A stretch of 64,000 bases of DNA from Candidatus Tumulicola sp. (GTDB lineage: Bacteria > Vulcanimicrobiota > Vulcanimicrobiia > Vulcanimicrobiales > Vulcanimicrobiaceae): the NCBI GenBank assembly GCA_036490475.1, contig DASXDT010000006.1, forward strand, positions 744,001 to 808,000. Reading direction: 5' to 3'. Within the stretch, counting starts at the first letter, position 1, and the number at the start of each line of letters is the position of its first letter. This document shows positions 7,947-15,346 of the stretch, one piece after another. The position numbers and the translations under genes were made by a program. The notes under the pieces were generated by a model. The model was not told the origin of the DNA. It ran no database searches and saw only the letters and a program-made list of their open reading frames with translations.

Positions 7947-8979
7947 ATGCGTATTACGAAGCTTGTTGGTCTTGCTCTCGCCACGATTGGGGTTTCTGGC
8001 TGCGGCACGGCCGGTTCATCGACACCAACGTTTGTGCCAAAAGCATTGAAAACAGCCGATTACAAACGCAGTTCATGGATGGAGCATGCAGCTTCCGGAA
8101 AGGATTTGCTGTATATCGCTGATCCGGATATAGGCGGCCTCACTGTCTATTCGTACGAACCGCCGAACTATGCTCGTCGGAGTCTTAGCTACCCCGCGCA
8201 ATGCCGAAGGCGTGTGCGTTGACGCTGCGCAAGACGTATTCGCGCCCGCTGAGGCGGGTGAAGGCCACGGTGCTGTGGTTGAATATGCGCATGGCGGGAC
8301 GACGCCGATCGCAATCCTCGGCGGCATACCAGGCACCGTTGAGAATTGCGCAGTGGATCAATCGGCAGGAACGCTTGCGGTGCCGGCCATCCCCCCAGCG
8401 GTGACGTATCAACAACCTACTCCGCAAGTCGCATTCTTCAAGAACGCGAAGGGAACGCCGTCGCTTATCTCCTTACCGAAAGGATATGCGCTTCTAACGT
8501 ATTGTGCCTACGACAGCAGCGGCAAATTCCTTGTATCAACCTATGTGGGGGCGCAGTCGGGTGACAAGTTCGCATCGCTCGAGTTACCCAAGGGAACAAA
8601 GCAATTCGTCCCCATTACGCTCAAACAAGCGTTCACGAGTCCATTTTCAGGTGGAATCGTTTGGGACGGTAAGTATCTCGACATCGCGGACCCTTCTCAA
8701 GATATCATCTATCAGTTTGCGATCTCCGGAAACGCTGGTACACTGAAAGCGAAGGTTACGTTGGAGAAGTCGTACGATATTACCGGCTTCTTTATTGACG
8801 ATGGGAGATTGATCGCGCCAGCGTTTAGTACGCCGGCTGACGGGCCTTCGGGAACTGGAATTGTTAACATCTACGACTATCCAGCAGGCGGGAAGAAGGT
8901 CGGTGCAATTACAGGCGTCGAGTACCCCGCTGGGCTTGTCGTGAGTCGCGCGCTAAGTGGCAAGAAGCGCTTGAAGTGA
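7947..8979 (+). pseudogene. Frameshifted beta-propeller lipoprotein
   Basis: Two frames make one protein. 7947-8222 gives a lipoprotein signal peptide (lipobox VSGC) and the first propeller strands (LLYIADPDIGGLTVYSY). The following frame, open from 8170 to 8979, resumes with GVLATPRNAEGVCVDAAQD and VVEYAHGGTTPIAIL. The switch falls near 8165-8175. The order matches the intact homologue at 25879-26838 (LLYVSS...VYVYSYPGGK...VEYAHGGTKPIATL), so a single indel has split the gene, unless it is a sequencing error. AGGAGG before the ATG is intact. The family appears to be extracytoplasmic NHL-like propellers of unknown ligand. Confidence 0.7.
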
Positions 8980-9064
8980 AGTGCGCATAGGCAGCTAGAA
9001 CCGCGCTTCAGTTCGAGAAGATTGGCGGTGTGTTAAAAAAATCGACAAAAAGGAGAGGACGTCC

Positions 9065-9966
9065 GTGTCAGATTTTGCCTTGCGTGAGATCCATGACCTT
9101 ATGAATCGCCGAGCGACATCGCCGCACGAAAAGCAAATCCTGTGGTATGTTTGCGCTTTATTCCCGGCGCTAGCGTATGAGCACATTCCCCAAAACGAAA
9201 TTGATCACCAAAGGCGTGTTAAATTCGTTCCTTGTGATTCTTATCAGAGGCTCGCAGCAAAGGGTTCCGCCGTAGACGTGGCCACGATCTTTCAAAGTAT
9301 CGACATCGACCTGCCCGCGCCATTTGTGGTTGTTAGCCAGGGAGTAATCGCCGTCGGAACGCTCGTGAGAAGCGAGTTGTTCATCGCGTTCCGCGGAACG
9401 GAACACACATTTGCCGACTGGTCGACCAACCTTTTTTGTTGCCTTAGGCTGGCGACCGCGTACCGCCCTTGTTCCCCGTCCTTTGCGTTTAGTTCTGCGC
9501 ATGGCCGAGTCCACGCGGGCTTCGGTCGCGGGGCGATGCGCATCAGTGGAGGTATCTGCAAGGAAATATTGCAGCGATATGGCGGGCGGAAGATAGATCA
9601 CATTTTCTTTACCGGCCATTCTTTGGGCGGCGCGGTTGCGGCCATCGTCGGGCGGTTTATGGATTTTGCGCCTGACGGGTAGCCATGAGTTATGCCACTG
9701 ATAGGTGGATGGGTAGCAAGTTTAGTTTGGGTCGGTCAGCCTAACTGGGTCCGTGGCCCACAAATTGGCCCACCTACCTGCGGCGACGGGTCACAACAGG
9801 AGACTACACGCCGACCGGATTTCTCTTTAGAGGGTCTGTTTTCGTCGTCGCCCGTAGTCACGGGTTGTCCTGGTATATCGCTTTCGATTTCCGTTGGGAT
9901 CACCGAGTAGCATCTTACTATAAGCGTTCGTACGAGATTGGCACTCCGTTCATCCTATTTCGATAG
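9065..9966 (+). pseudogene. Decayed class 3 lipase
   Basis: The GTG at 9065 has AGGAGAGG upstream. The first frame (to 9682) carries the lipase_3 core: FIAFRGTE for the oxyanion region, GFGRG, and the nucleophile elbow TGHSLGGA. It then stops before the rest of the catalytic triad. The family C-terminus is found in another frame: from about 9790 the frame ending at 9966 reads GDYTPTGFLFRGSVFVV and then WDHRVASYYKR, where the His fits the catalytic histidine of class 3 lipases. The segment between (9683-9790) is shifted at least twice. No signal peptide is seen at the N-terminus. The gene is probably inactive. Confidence 0.6.
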
Positions 9967-10155
9967 AACAGGCCGATGCATGCGCATGACGACGGAAGGC
10001 TGGTCCGTCGACACGAGGCCGGCCGACTTCGTCGTAGCAACACTCCAAAACTCGCCGGCGAGTCGGGGGCGATCTCGTAAGATTTACCTAATTCCCAAAC
10101 CTTTATGACGACTCCGAACCGGGCTGGACGGTCGACATTTATTCCCCAAGCAGCT

Positions 10156-10202
10156 AGCTAGCAAGCAAGCGACTCTTTTCAAGCTTAGTATCCTTGCTAG
10201 CT
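10156..10202. repeat. Inverted repeat upstream of lipoprotein 1
   Basis: Arms AGCTAGCAAG (10156-10165) and CTTGCTAGCT (10193-10202) pair perfectly across a 27-nt loop. The right arm is followed by TTTT, so it may act as a terminator for upstream transcription; an operator role is also possible. Confidence 0.4.
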
Positions 10203-10206
10203 TTTA

Positions 10207-10241
10207 ATTGGCTATTGTTCTTTTCAAGCGCCGGGGATAAT
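10207..10241 (+). promoter_or_regulatory. Conserved promoter element of lipoprotein 1
   Basis: The 21-bp block at 10207-10227 recurs with one change at 11830-11850 ahead of the paralogue. It contains TTGTTC (10215-10220), and 15 nt later GATAAT (10236-10241) gives a sigma70-like pair. The start codon follows 41 nt downstream. Confidence 0.45.
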
Positions 10242-10282
10242 GTTAAACTCTACCTACAAGACTAAAACTGAGGAGCATCTAA

Positions 10283-11299
10283 ATGCGTCTCTTATTCGGA
10301 TCGGCTGCGGCAGTTGCCGCGATAACCCTCTGCTCATGCGCTGCCTCGAGTGACGTCACAACTTCGAACCCCACGACTCATGAGGCGGCGGTCAAGTCAC
10401 TTCGTCACGCTACTTTCAGCCAACTGTTAGTTGTGGCGAGCCAAGGCAACAAGTCGATCTTATCGTTCGGCATCCCGACGACGAGTACGGCCCAGTCGCC
10501 GTACCAAGATATACATGGGTCAAGCACGGACATAACCACAACGCTAACTTCAGTGTCAGTTGGACCTTCCGGGCACATTTTTTCAAGCAACTTCGGAGAC
10601 TCCGGTTTACGGTTGTACAAGTACGCGACTGGCGCCAGCGGAAATGTTTCTCCTCAGGCGACCCCTGATGCCGAAGGATTCCCCCTTGGCGTAGCTGTTG
10701 ATTCCGGTGGCAATATTTGGAATGGCTGGTACGCGCCGTCAGAATACGATTCGATATCCGTCCAGTCGAGCAGTTTTGCTTACATAAAAACAATTGGTGG
10801 AGCGCATACAGGCCTAGTTGGACCTTACAGCCTGGCTTTTGATGCTTCCGGCAACGTGTACGTCGCGAATGATTATCCCTATCCTTCCACCGTCTCCGGC
10901 AACGTAGAAGAGTTCGCATCTAGCGCTACGGGCAACGCTTACCCCAGTAAAGTTATATCGGGATCGCACACTCTTATTGTTCAACCAACAGAAGTTTGGG
11001 TCGACCAGAGCACCACCGGGATGGGAAGACTTCTGGTGTCCGATTATGACGGGAACGTGTTAGTATTCGGCAGTACCGCATCGGGCAATGCGACTCCAGT
11101 CCAAGATATCACTAGCGTCGCGCATCCGACGGGCGTTACTACAGACAGCTCAGGAAATATTTACGTATCAGTGCCAAACGATAACTCGATACGCGTATTC
11201 TCACCCGGAGCAACCGGAAACGCTACGCCGACAACAGTTATAAAAGGATCCTCGACGAACATTAGCAACCCGAAACAACTTTACATGGCTCCCTTCTGA
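10283..11299 (+). CDS. Beta-propeller lipoprotein, copy 1 of a tandem pair
   Basis: 338 aa. The signal peptide ends in a lipobox-like LCSC (cysteine at about residue 19), so export and lipidation are likely. The mature part is a run of roughly 40-residue NHL/SMP-30-like blades, each with a D-x-x-G-N-I/V-Y-V strand (FDASGNVYVANDY, TDSSGNIYVSVP) and a following F-x-S/P-x-A-T-G-N-A-x-P segment. Such propellers bind ligands or form surfaces; no catalytic site is visible. The ribosome-binding site is AGGAG. The gene is nearly identical in plan to the one at 11903 and is also related to 25879-26838 and the broken copy at 7947. It ends before a hairpin at 11369. Confidence 0.8.
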   Translation: MRLLFGSAAAVAAITLCSCAASSDVTTSNPTTHEAAVKSLRHATFSQLLVVASQGNKSILSFGIPTTSTAQSPYQDIHGSSTDITTTLTSVSVGPSGHIFSSNFGDSGLRLYKYATGASGNVSPQATPDAEGFPLGVAVDSGGNIWNGWYAPSEYDSISVQSSSFAYIKTIGGAHTGLVGPYSLAFDASGNVYVANDYPYPSTVSGNVEEFASSATGNAYPSKVISGSHTLIVQPTEVWVDQSTTGMGRLLVSDYDGNVLVFGSTASGNATPVQDITSVAHPTGVTTDSSGNIYVSVPNDNSIRVFSPGATGNATPTTVIKGSSTNISNPKQLYMAPF

Positions 11300-11368
11300 A
11301 CGGTTAACCGCTTTCGACGCCTTATAGGCGTGCGCCGAAGAGGTGCCGACAGTTTGCCGGCTTGATGA

Positions 11369-11415
11369 CCTAGAAGACGCTCCCGGAAGTGCGTTTCCGA
11401 AAGCGTCTTTCTAGG
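11369..11415 (+). terminator. Hairpin after lipoprotein 1
   Basis: A 13-bp stem (11369-11381 with 11402-11415, one bulged T) lies 70 bp after the stop. The stem contains AGACGCT/AGCGTCT, the same sequence as the hairpin after the second copy. There is no long T run, so terminator function is inferred. Confidence 0.45.
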
Positions 11416-11829
11416 CCACCGTTAGATTGTGTCCCGGCTGGTGATCTATGAACACAACTGTGCTGCATGGGCGTTTTGAGTATGTCCTGGAATGGACCGA
11501 GATCACGGTGGAGTTTCCCAAGCGCAAAACTTAAGAAGACCCAACATGCCCGAAGTCACTTGACGGAGCATGTCGCCGTCCTTAAATGCGATGCGCATCT
11601 CACTTGACGAACTCACTCGCCGACATGGTGCATGCAAACGACGTTCGTATTGGCAAGTCGAACCACAATACCGCTAAAAAGCGTTTTCCTAATCAACATC
11701 TCGCACGCGGTTAGAAACCAATCTTCGACTTGCACGGTAAGTCAAACTTCTGACCTGAGTGCTTCCTCAGCTCGTCGAAGTGCACAAACAACCGATTAGT
11801 CATAAGCTAACCCTATTTACTAGCGCCTG
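11416..11829. other. Spacer between the tandem lipoprotein genes
   Basis: No supported gene. The right edge becomes similar to the region upstream of copy 1, which marks the left boundary of the duplicated unit near 11825. Confidence 0.4.
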
Positions 11830-11864
11830 ATTGGCTATTGTCCTTTTCAACCTTGAGCGATACC
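11830..11864 (+). promoter_or_regulatory. Conserved promoter element of lipoprotein 2
   Basis: The 21-bp block at 11830-11850 matches 10207-10227 except for one T-to-C change. TTGTCC (11838-11843) and GATACC (11859-11864) keep the 15-nt spacing of copy 1. Confidence 0.45.
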
Positions 11865-11902
11865 ATTGACATACTTGCCGAAATAAGTTAGGAGCCCTTA
11901 AA

Positions 11903-12919
11903 ATGCGTATCTTTCTTGCGTCAACCGCAGTTGTTGTGGCATCAACTCTGTGCGCTTGCGCCGCCTCCAATGGTTTCGCAAATTCGAATCCCTCGACTCA
12001 AGGAGCAGCAACGAAGTCACTTCGCCACGCTACTTTCGGCCAACTATTAGTCGTGGCTAGCCAGGGTAATAAATCGATCTTGTCTTTCGGCATCCCGACG
12101 ACGAGTACGGCCCAGTCGCCATACCAAGATATACATGGTTCAAGCACGGACATAACCGCCGCACTAAAGTCAGTGTCAGTCGGACCGTCCGGGCACATCT
12201 TCTCGAGTAACTTCAGCGACCCGCATATTCGGTTGTACAAGTACGCAACGGGCGCAACCGGAAATGTGGCGCCGCAAGCGACTCCTGGCTCTGAAGGACT
12301 TCCACTCGGTGTAGCTGTTGATTCTAGCGGCGACATTTGGAACGGCTGGTACGCGCCCTCCGAAGACACTTCGATAACCGTTCGGTCTAGCGGCTTTACA
12401 TACATAAGAACGATCGGCGGATCCCACACCGGCCTATTTGGACCCGACAGCCTAGCTTTTGACGCCTCAGGCAATGTGTACGTTGCGAATGATAACGCTT
12501 ATCCCTCTACTAATCCCGGCAACGTGGAAGAGTTCGCATCTAGCGCTACGGGCAACGCTTATCCCAGTAAGGTTATATCGGGCCCCCACACTCTTATTGT
12601 TCAACCAACCGAAGTGTGGATCGACCAGAGCACGTCCGGGATGGGAAGACTTCTTGTATCCGACTATGGTGGGAACGTGCTAGTCTTCAACAGCACCGCT
12701 TCGGGCAATGCGACTCCAGTCCAAGATATTACTAGCGTCGCGCATCCGACGGGCGTTGCTACAGACAGCTCGGGAAATATTTACGTATCAGTGCCGAACG
12801 ACGACTCGATACGCATATTCTCACCCGGAGCAACCGGAAACGCCACGCCGACAGCGGTCATAAAAGGATCCACGACGAACATCAGCAACCCAAAGCAGCT
12901 TTATATGGCTCCGTTCTAA
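11903..12919 (+). CDS. Beta-propeller lipoprotein, copy 2 of a tandem pair
   Basis: 338 aa, exactly the length of copy 1 and without gaps by eye. The signal peptide ends LCAC. The mature propeller keeps the same blades; long DNA stretches are identical, for example around 12090-12120 compared with 10470-10500. Differences are concentrated in the N-terminal 40 residues and around residues 100-165, and many are conservative. This indicates a tandem duplication with a unit of about 1620 bp, followed by divergence or partial gene conversion. The ribosome-binding site is AGGAG. The ligand and role are unknown. Confidence 0.8.
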   Translation: MRIFLASTAVVVASTLCACAASNGFANSNPSTQGAATKSLRHATFGQLLVVASQGNKSILSFGIPTTSTAQSPYQDIHGSSTDITAALKSVSVGPSGHIFSSNFSDPHIRLYKYATGATGNVAPQATPGSEGLPLGVAVDSSGDIWNGWYAPSEDTSITVRSSGFTYIRTIGGSHTGLFGPDSLAFDASGNVYVANDNAYPSTNPGNVEEFASSATGNAYPSKVISGPHTLIVQPTEVWIDQSTSGMGRLLVSDYGGNVLVFNSTASGNATPVQDITSVAHPTGVATDSSGNIYVSVPNDDSIRIFSPGATGNATPTAVIKGSTTNISNPKQLYMAPF

Positions 12920-13002
12920 CGGCCAACGTACTCCGCGCCGACGTGCTCGACCGTTCGATGCCTCTGAGGGACTACGTCGACGGTTACCAGGATGTTGCCT
13001 TG

Positions 13003-13035
13003 AGACGCTCTCGTAACTCACTTCCGAGAGCGTCT
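13003..13035 (+). terminator. Hairpin after lipoprotein 2
   Basis: A perfect 11-bp stem, AGACGCTCTCG (13003-13013) and its complement (13025-13035), with an 11-nt loop, 83 bp after the stop. It shares the AGACGCT stem with the hairpin after copy 1. No T tract follows. Confidence 0.5.
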
Positions 13036-13185
13036 TGAAATTCGAGAAAAGGCTTCGTCCTTACCTCGTCGCAAGTGCCTAGGAGCCGCATCCCGGCGCG
13101 ACCGTTTATTGCGTCTTAGGTACGTCTAGGCCCATTGCCGATAGGGACGCGCGGCAGCTTCTAAATATTTTAACGGAAGGGTATC

Positions 13186-13398
13186 TCAACGCGTCAGAGT
13201 TTCTTGGGCCATGGTGCTGTCTCCAAGAGCAGCATTCAATTCGGGAAGGTTTTTGATGCGACTAACGATCGAGCGATGCTCGTATTGTCGCTTGAGTAGT
13301 TCGAACAGCCGTTGCTGATACGCTTTGCGACGATATTGTTTGGCTTTACATTTGGAGTGGCCGCCAACGTCGATGTCGTGTAAAGCTTCGCAAAAATG
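13186..13398 (-). pseudogene. Start-less coding remnant, Cys/His and basic helix
   Basis: The minus strand is open for 70 codons between TAG (13399-13401) and TGA (13186-13188), with no ATG/GTG/TTG in its first half. The translation HFCEALHDIDVGGHSKCKAK, then a long basic helix with QQRLFELLKRQYEH, looks like genuine protein, similar in style to the C-terminal Cys-rich and basic tails of small DNA-binding proteins. It is probably the end of a broken gene. The identity is unknown. Confidence 0.3.
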
Positions 13399-13401
13399 CT
13401 A

Positions 13402-14313
13402 AGGATGGTTCCCCTAGCCTCCAGGATCCCTTATGAGACGTTCTCCTGGTTCGTTGGCGTCTCGCGTCCAGCAATGCGGTAAAACCTATGATCGCTCTTT
13501 CGCGGTGTACATAGTGAATACGTAGATCCTATGAACGAGCGCTCGCGCAAAGTGGTCGAGTAGACGCCACCTTCGACCCGCGGACCGCGCAGCTACAAGG
13601 ATGGTTAGCCCGCACCTCAAGAGCCGGAATAACACATCGCGACTTGAAGTAACTCGTCTGACAATCACCACCGAACATCGGCCGAGAAAGAGGTGGCCAT
13701 GCCGTCGTATTTGGTTCGTGTGGAGCTTCATTGAGCTCCGGCCGCACCTTATACGCAACTTCACGCTTCAATGGAAGCGCAGGGTTTGACGCTGGGTTAG
13801 ATTCCCTGACGGACGATATGATTGCCGATCGCCGAGTATCGGATCGAAATGTTACGGAACAGCGTGCAAACGTTTCGGCAAAGGGCCGTCAATGGTTCTT
13901 GCGTCGCCAGTTATAACTCGAGTACTCAAGCGCTAAGGGGCGTACGCGAAGTCATCGTGCCGCTCCACACCTACGGAGACTTTCTGTGTCAGACTTCAAC
14001 GAGATACCACTAAACGGCACGGATGACGCCGGAAACATCTATCTCAACTGCTTTGTCCGTTTGCCCGTTCCGGATGGACTAAACGAAATACGTTGCAGCA
14101 AGAATTTGTTAGAAAACAGCAAACTAGAATAGTCGCGCTTCGTTATGATCTGCGCTTCGGCAAATGCATTTTGCAACGTGCAGTTCAAGACACGTCTGAG
14201 GCAGCAAATCACAGGTGGGCTGCGACCGGCCGTCGACGATCGGAGTTACAAGGTTATTTGTTACTAACTATGGAGCAAACTAGTTGAAACGGTAAGTTGA
14301 TTCGAAGCAGGCT
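13402..14313. other. 900-bp gene-poor stretch
   Basis: Several short frames occur on both strands (for example 13486-13764 minus and 14093-14287 plus), but none has a ribosome-binding site, a motif or normal composition. No RNA gene or array is recognised. Confidence 0.4.
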
Positions 14314-14835
14314 TCATGACTTGAGAGAAGACGCGCCACGAACATCTATCCGCACGACCTCTGCCTGGTTAGCTTTGCCGCGCAAGGTAATAATGATCGC
14401 GTTCGGTTGAACTTCGAAAAAGGCTGCCGCGAGCAAGAGCCTTGCAAGGCTCAAAGTTGTGCGTCCCTTCTCGAACTGTGAAACGGCGGACTGCGAAACG
14501 CCAATAGCTGACGCCAATGCTCCTTGCGTAACCTTCGCTCGACGTAGAACTTGAAACGCGCCGCGATCGGGTTCCCACCTTCCCGTATTTAGACCCCGGG
14601 CATCAAGAAACTGCCGAAGTTTCGTGAAGGCGACGCTGAAATTTCCGGTTCGATACTCGATCTGAATATCCCGAAGTAGCCCATCTTTAGATTCGGGAAT
14701 TCGATCGTCCGCCAATGCGCGACAGAGAAAGACCAAGTCGGGATCGTTTTCATGAATCGCCGCGCTTACAAAATCCATCCAGGTCAACTCAGCTTCGCAC
14801 GCCGTGGCAGGCTTGTCAAGTATATGCGACATCAC
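14314..14835 (-). CDS. XRE-family regulator of the HD-PRTase cassette
   Basis: 173 aa. The C-terminal half holds an XRE helix-turn-helix at about residues 95-150 (KVTQGALASAIGVSQSAVSQ, then FEKGRTTLSLARLLL). The N-terminal 75 residues form a helical domain, TWMDFVSAAIHENDPD..., which loosely resembles the YozE SAM-like fold. The start is GTG 14835 or ATG 14832. Neither has a Shine-Dalgarno sequence, so leaderless translation is possible. A nested 30-bp palindrome (14834-14863) covers the start, which implies autorepression. The gene diverges from the two-gene unit beginning at 14963, which it probably also controls. Confidence 0.75.
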   Translation of the reverse strand: MMSHILDKPATACEAELTWMDFVSAAIHENDPDLVFLCRALADDRIPESKDGLLRDIQIEYRTGNFSVAFTKLRQFLDARGLNTGRWEPDRGAFQVLRRAKVTQGALASAIGVSQSAVSQFEKGRTTLSLARLLLAAAFFEVQPNAIIITLRGKANQAEVVRIDVRGASSLKS

Positions 14836-14863
14836 TTATACTAGTAATGTTACTTCTATAAGT
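14834..14863. promoter_or_regulatory. Nested 30-bp palindromic operator
   Basis: Two inverted repeats share the same centre (between 14848 and 14849): outer arms ACTTATA (14834-14840) and TATAAGT (14857-14863), inner arms AGTAA and TTACT (14843-14854) around TG. Only the 2-nt linkers do not pair. The site is AT-rich, overlaps the regulator start codon and lies 100 bp from the divergent gene, as expected for an XRE dimer operator. Confidence 0.6.
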
Positions 14864-14962
14864 ACTATTTAGAATACAGTAGTGCGGCCGGGTTGGACCG
14901 GGGAGACCTTGCTGGCCACACGAACATATGTTCGATTGATTTTTAGTAGAGAGGTTCCCAAA

Positions 14963-15346
14963 ATGGCTTCAGTGGGTAGTGACGAGTTTTTTGCCGGCTT
15001 CTTGGCCGGAGTGGCGCTTCTTCGTCTTCGCCTTACGGGCGGCCGGGTGGTCCTCAATCGTGCCTTCTGGAGTGCCCTTAAGGCTCCAGAGGGCGACTTC
15101 GTCGATCGTGATGCCCTAGCGATTGACTATGATCCGCTTTACGCGGTAAGCCCGTGGTTCGAACGTGCCCTCACCCGCGCACAGAGAGATTTGCTGATTG
15201 GCTTTCCCAATCCGAGCTATCAGGATGTGGAGATTAGGCTGAGCCCCGAGCAAGCGCAACAGCTTCTTCGTGCGACTCCTGATGGAGAAAAGTTGAAGGC
15301 GCTCGCGAAGCGCTTTGTGGAGAACATTAGTTGCGCTGCGTCGTGA
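14963..15346 (+). CDS. Small protein preceding the HD-PRTase gene
   Basis: 127 aa. The ATG at 14963 is chosen for GAGAGG about 6 nt upstream; the longer open frame from 14882 has no such site. The sequence has an N-terminal helix rich in small and hydrophobic residues (EFFAGFLAGVALLRLRL), too short and polar for a clear membrane anchor, then an Asp-rich middle and a helical C-terminus. No family is recognised. Its last 32 nt overlap the start of the HD-PRTase gene, so the two are translationally coupled and probably act together. Confidence 0.7.
   Translation: MASVGSDEFFAGFLAGVALLRLRLTGGRVVLNRAFWSALKAPEGDFVDRDALAIDYDPLYAVSPWFERALTRAQRDLLIGFPNPSYQDVEIRLSPEQAQQLLRATPDGEKLKALAKRFVENISCAAS

Noticed and set aside
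13486-14287. Several 60-90 aa ORFs on both strands
   Set aside because: They overlap one another, lack start signals and have the composition of non-coding DNA.
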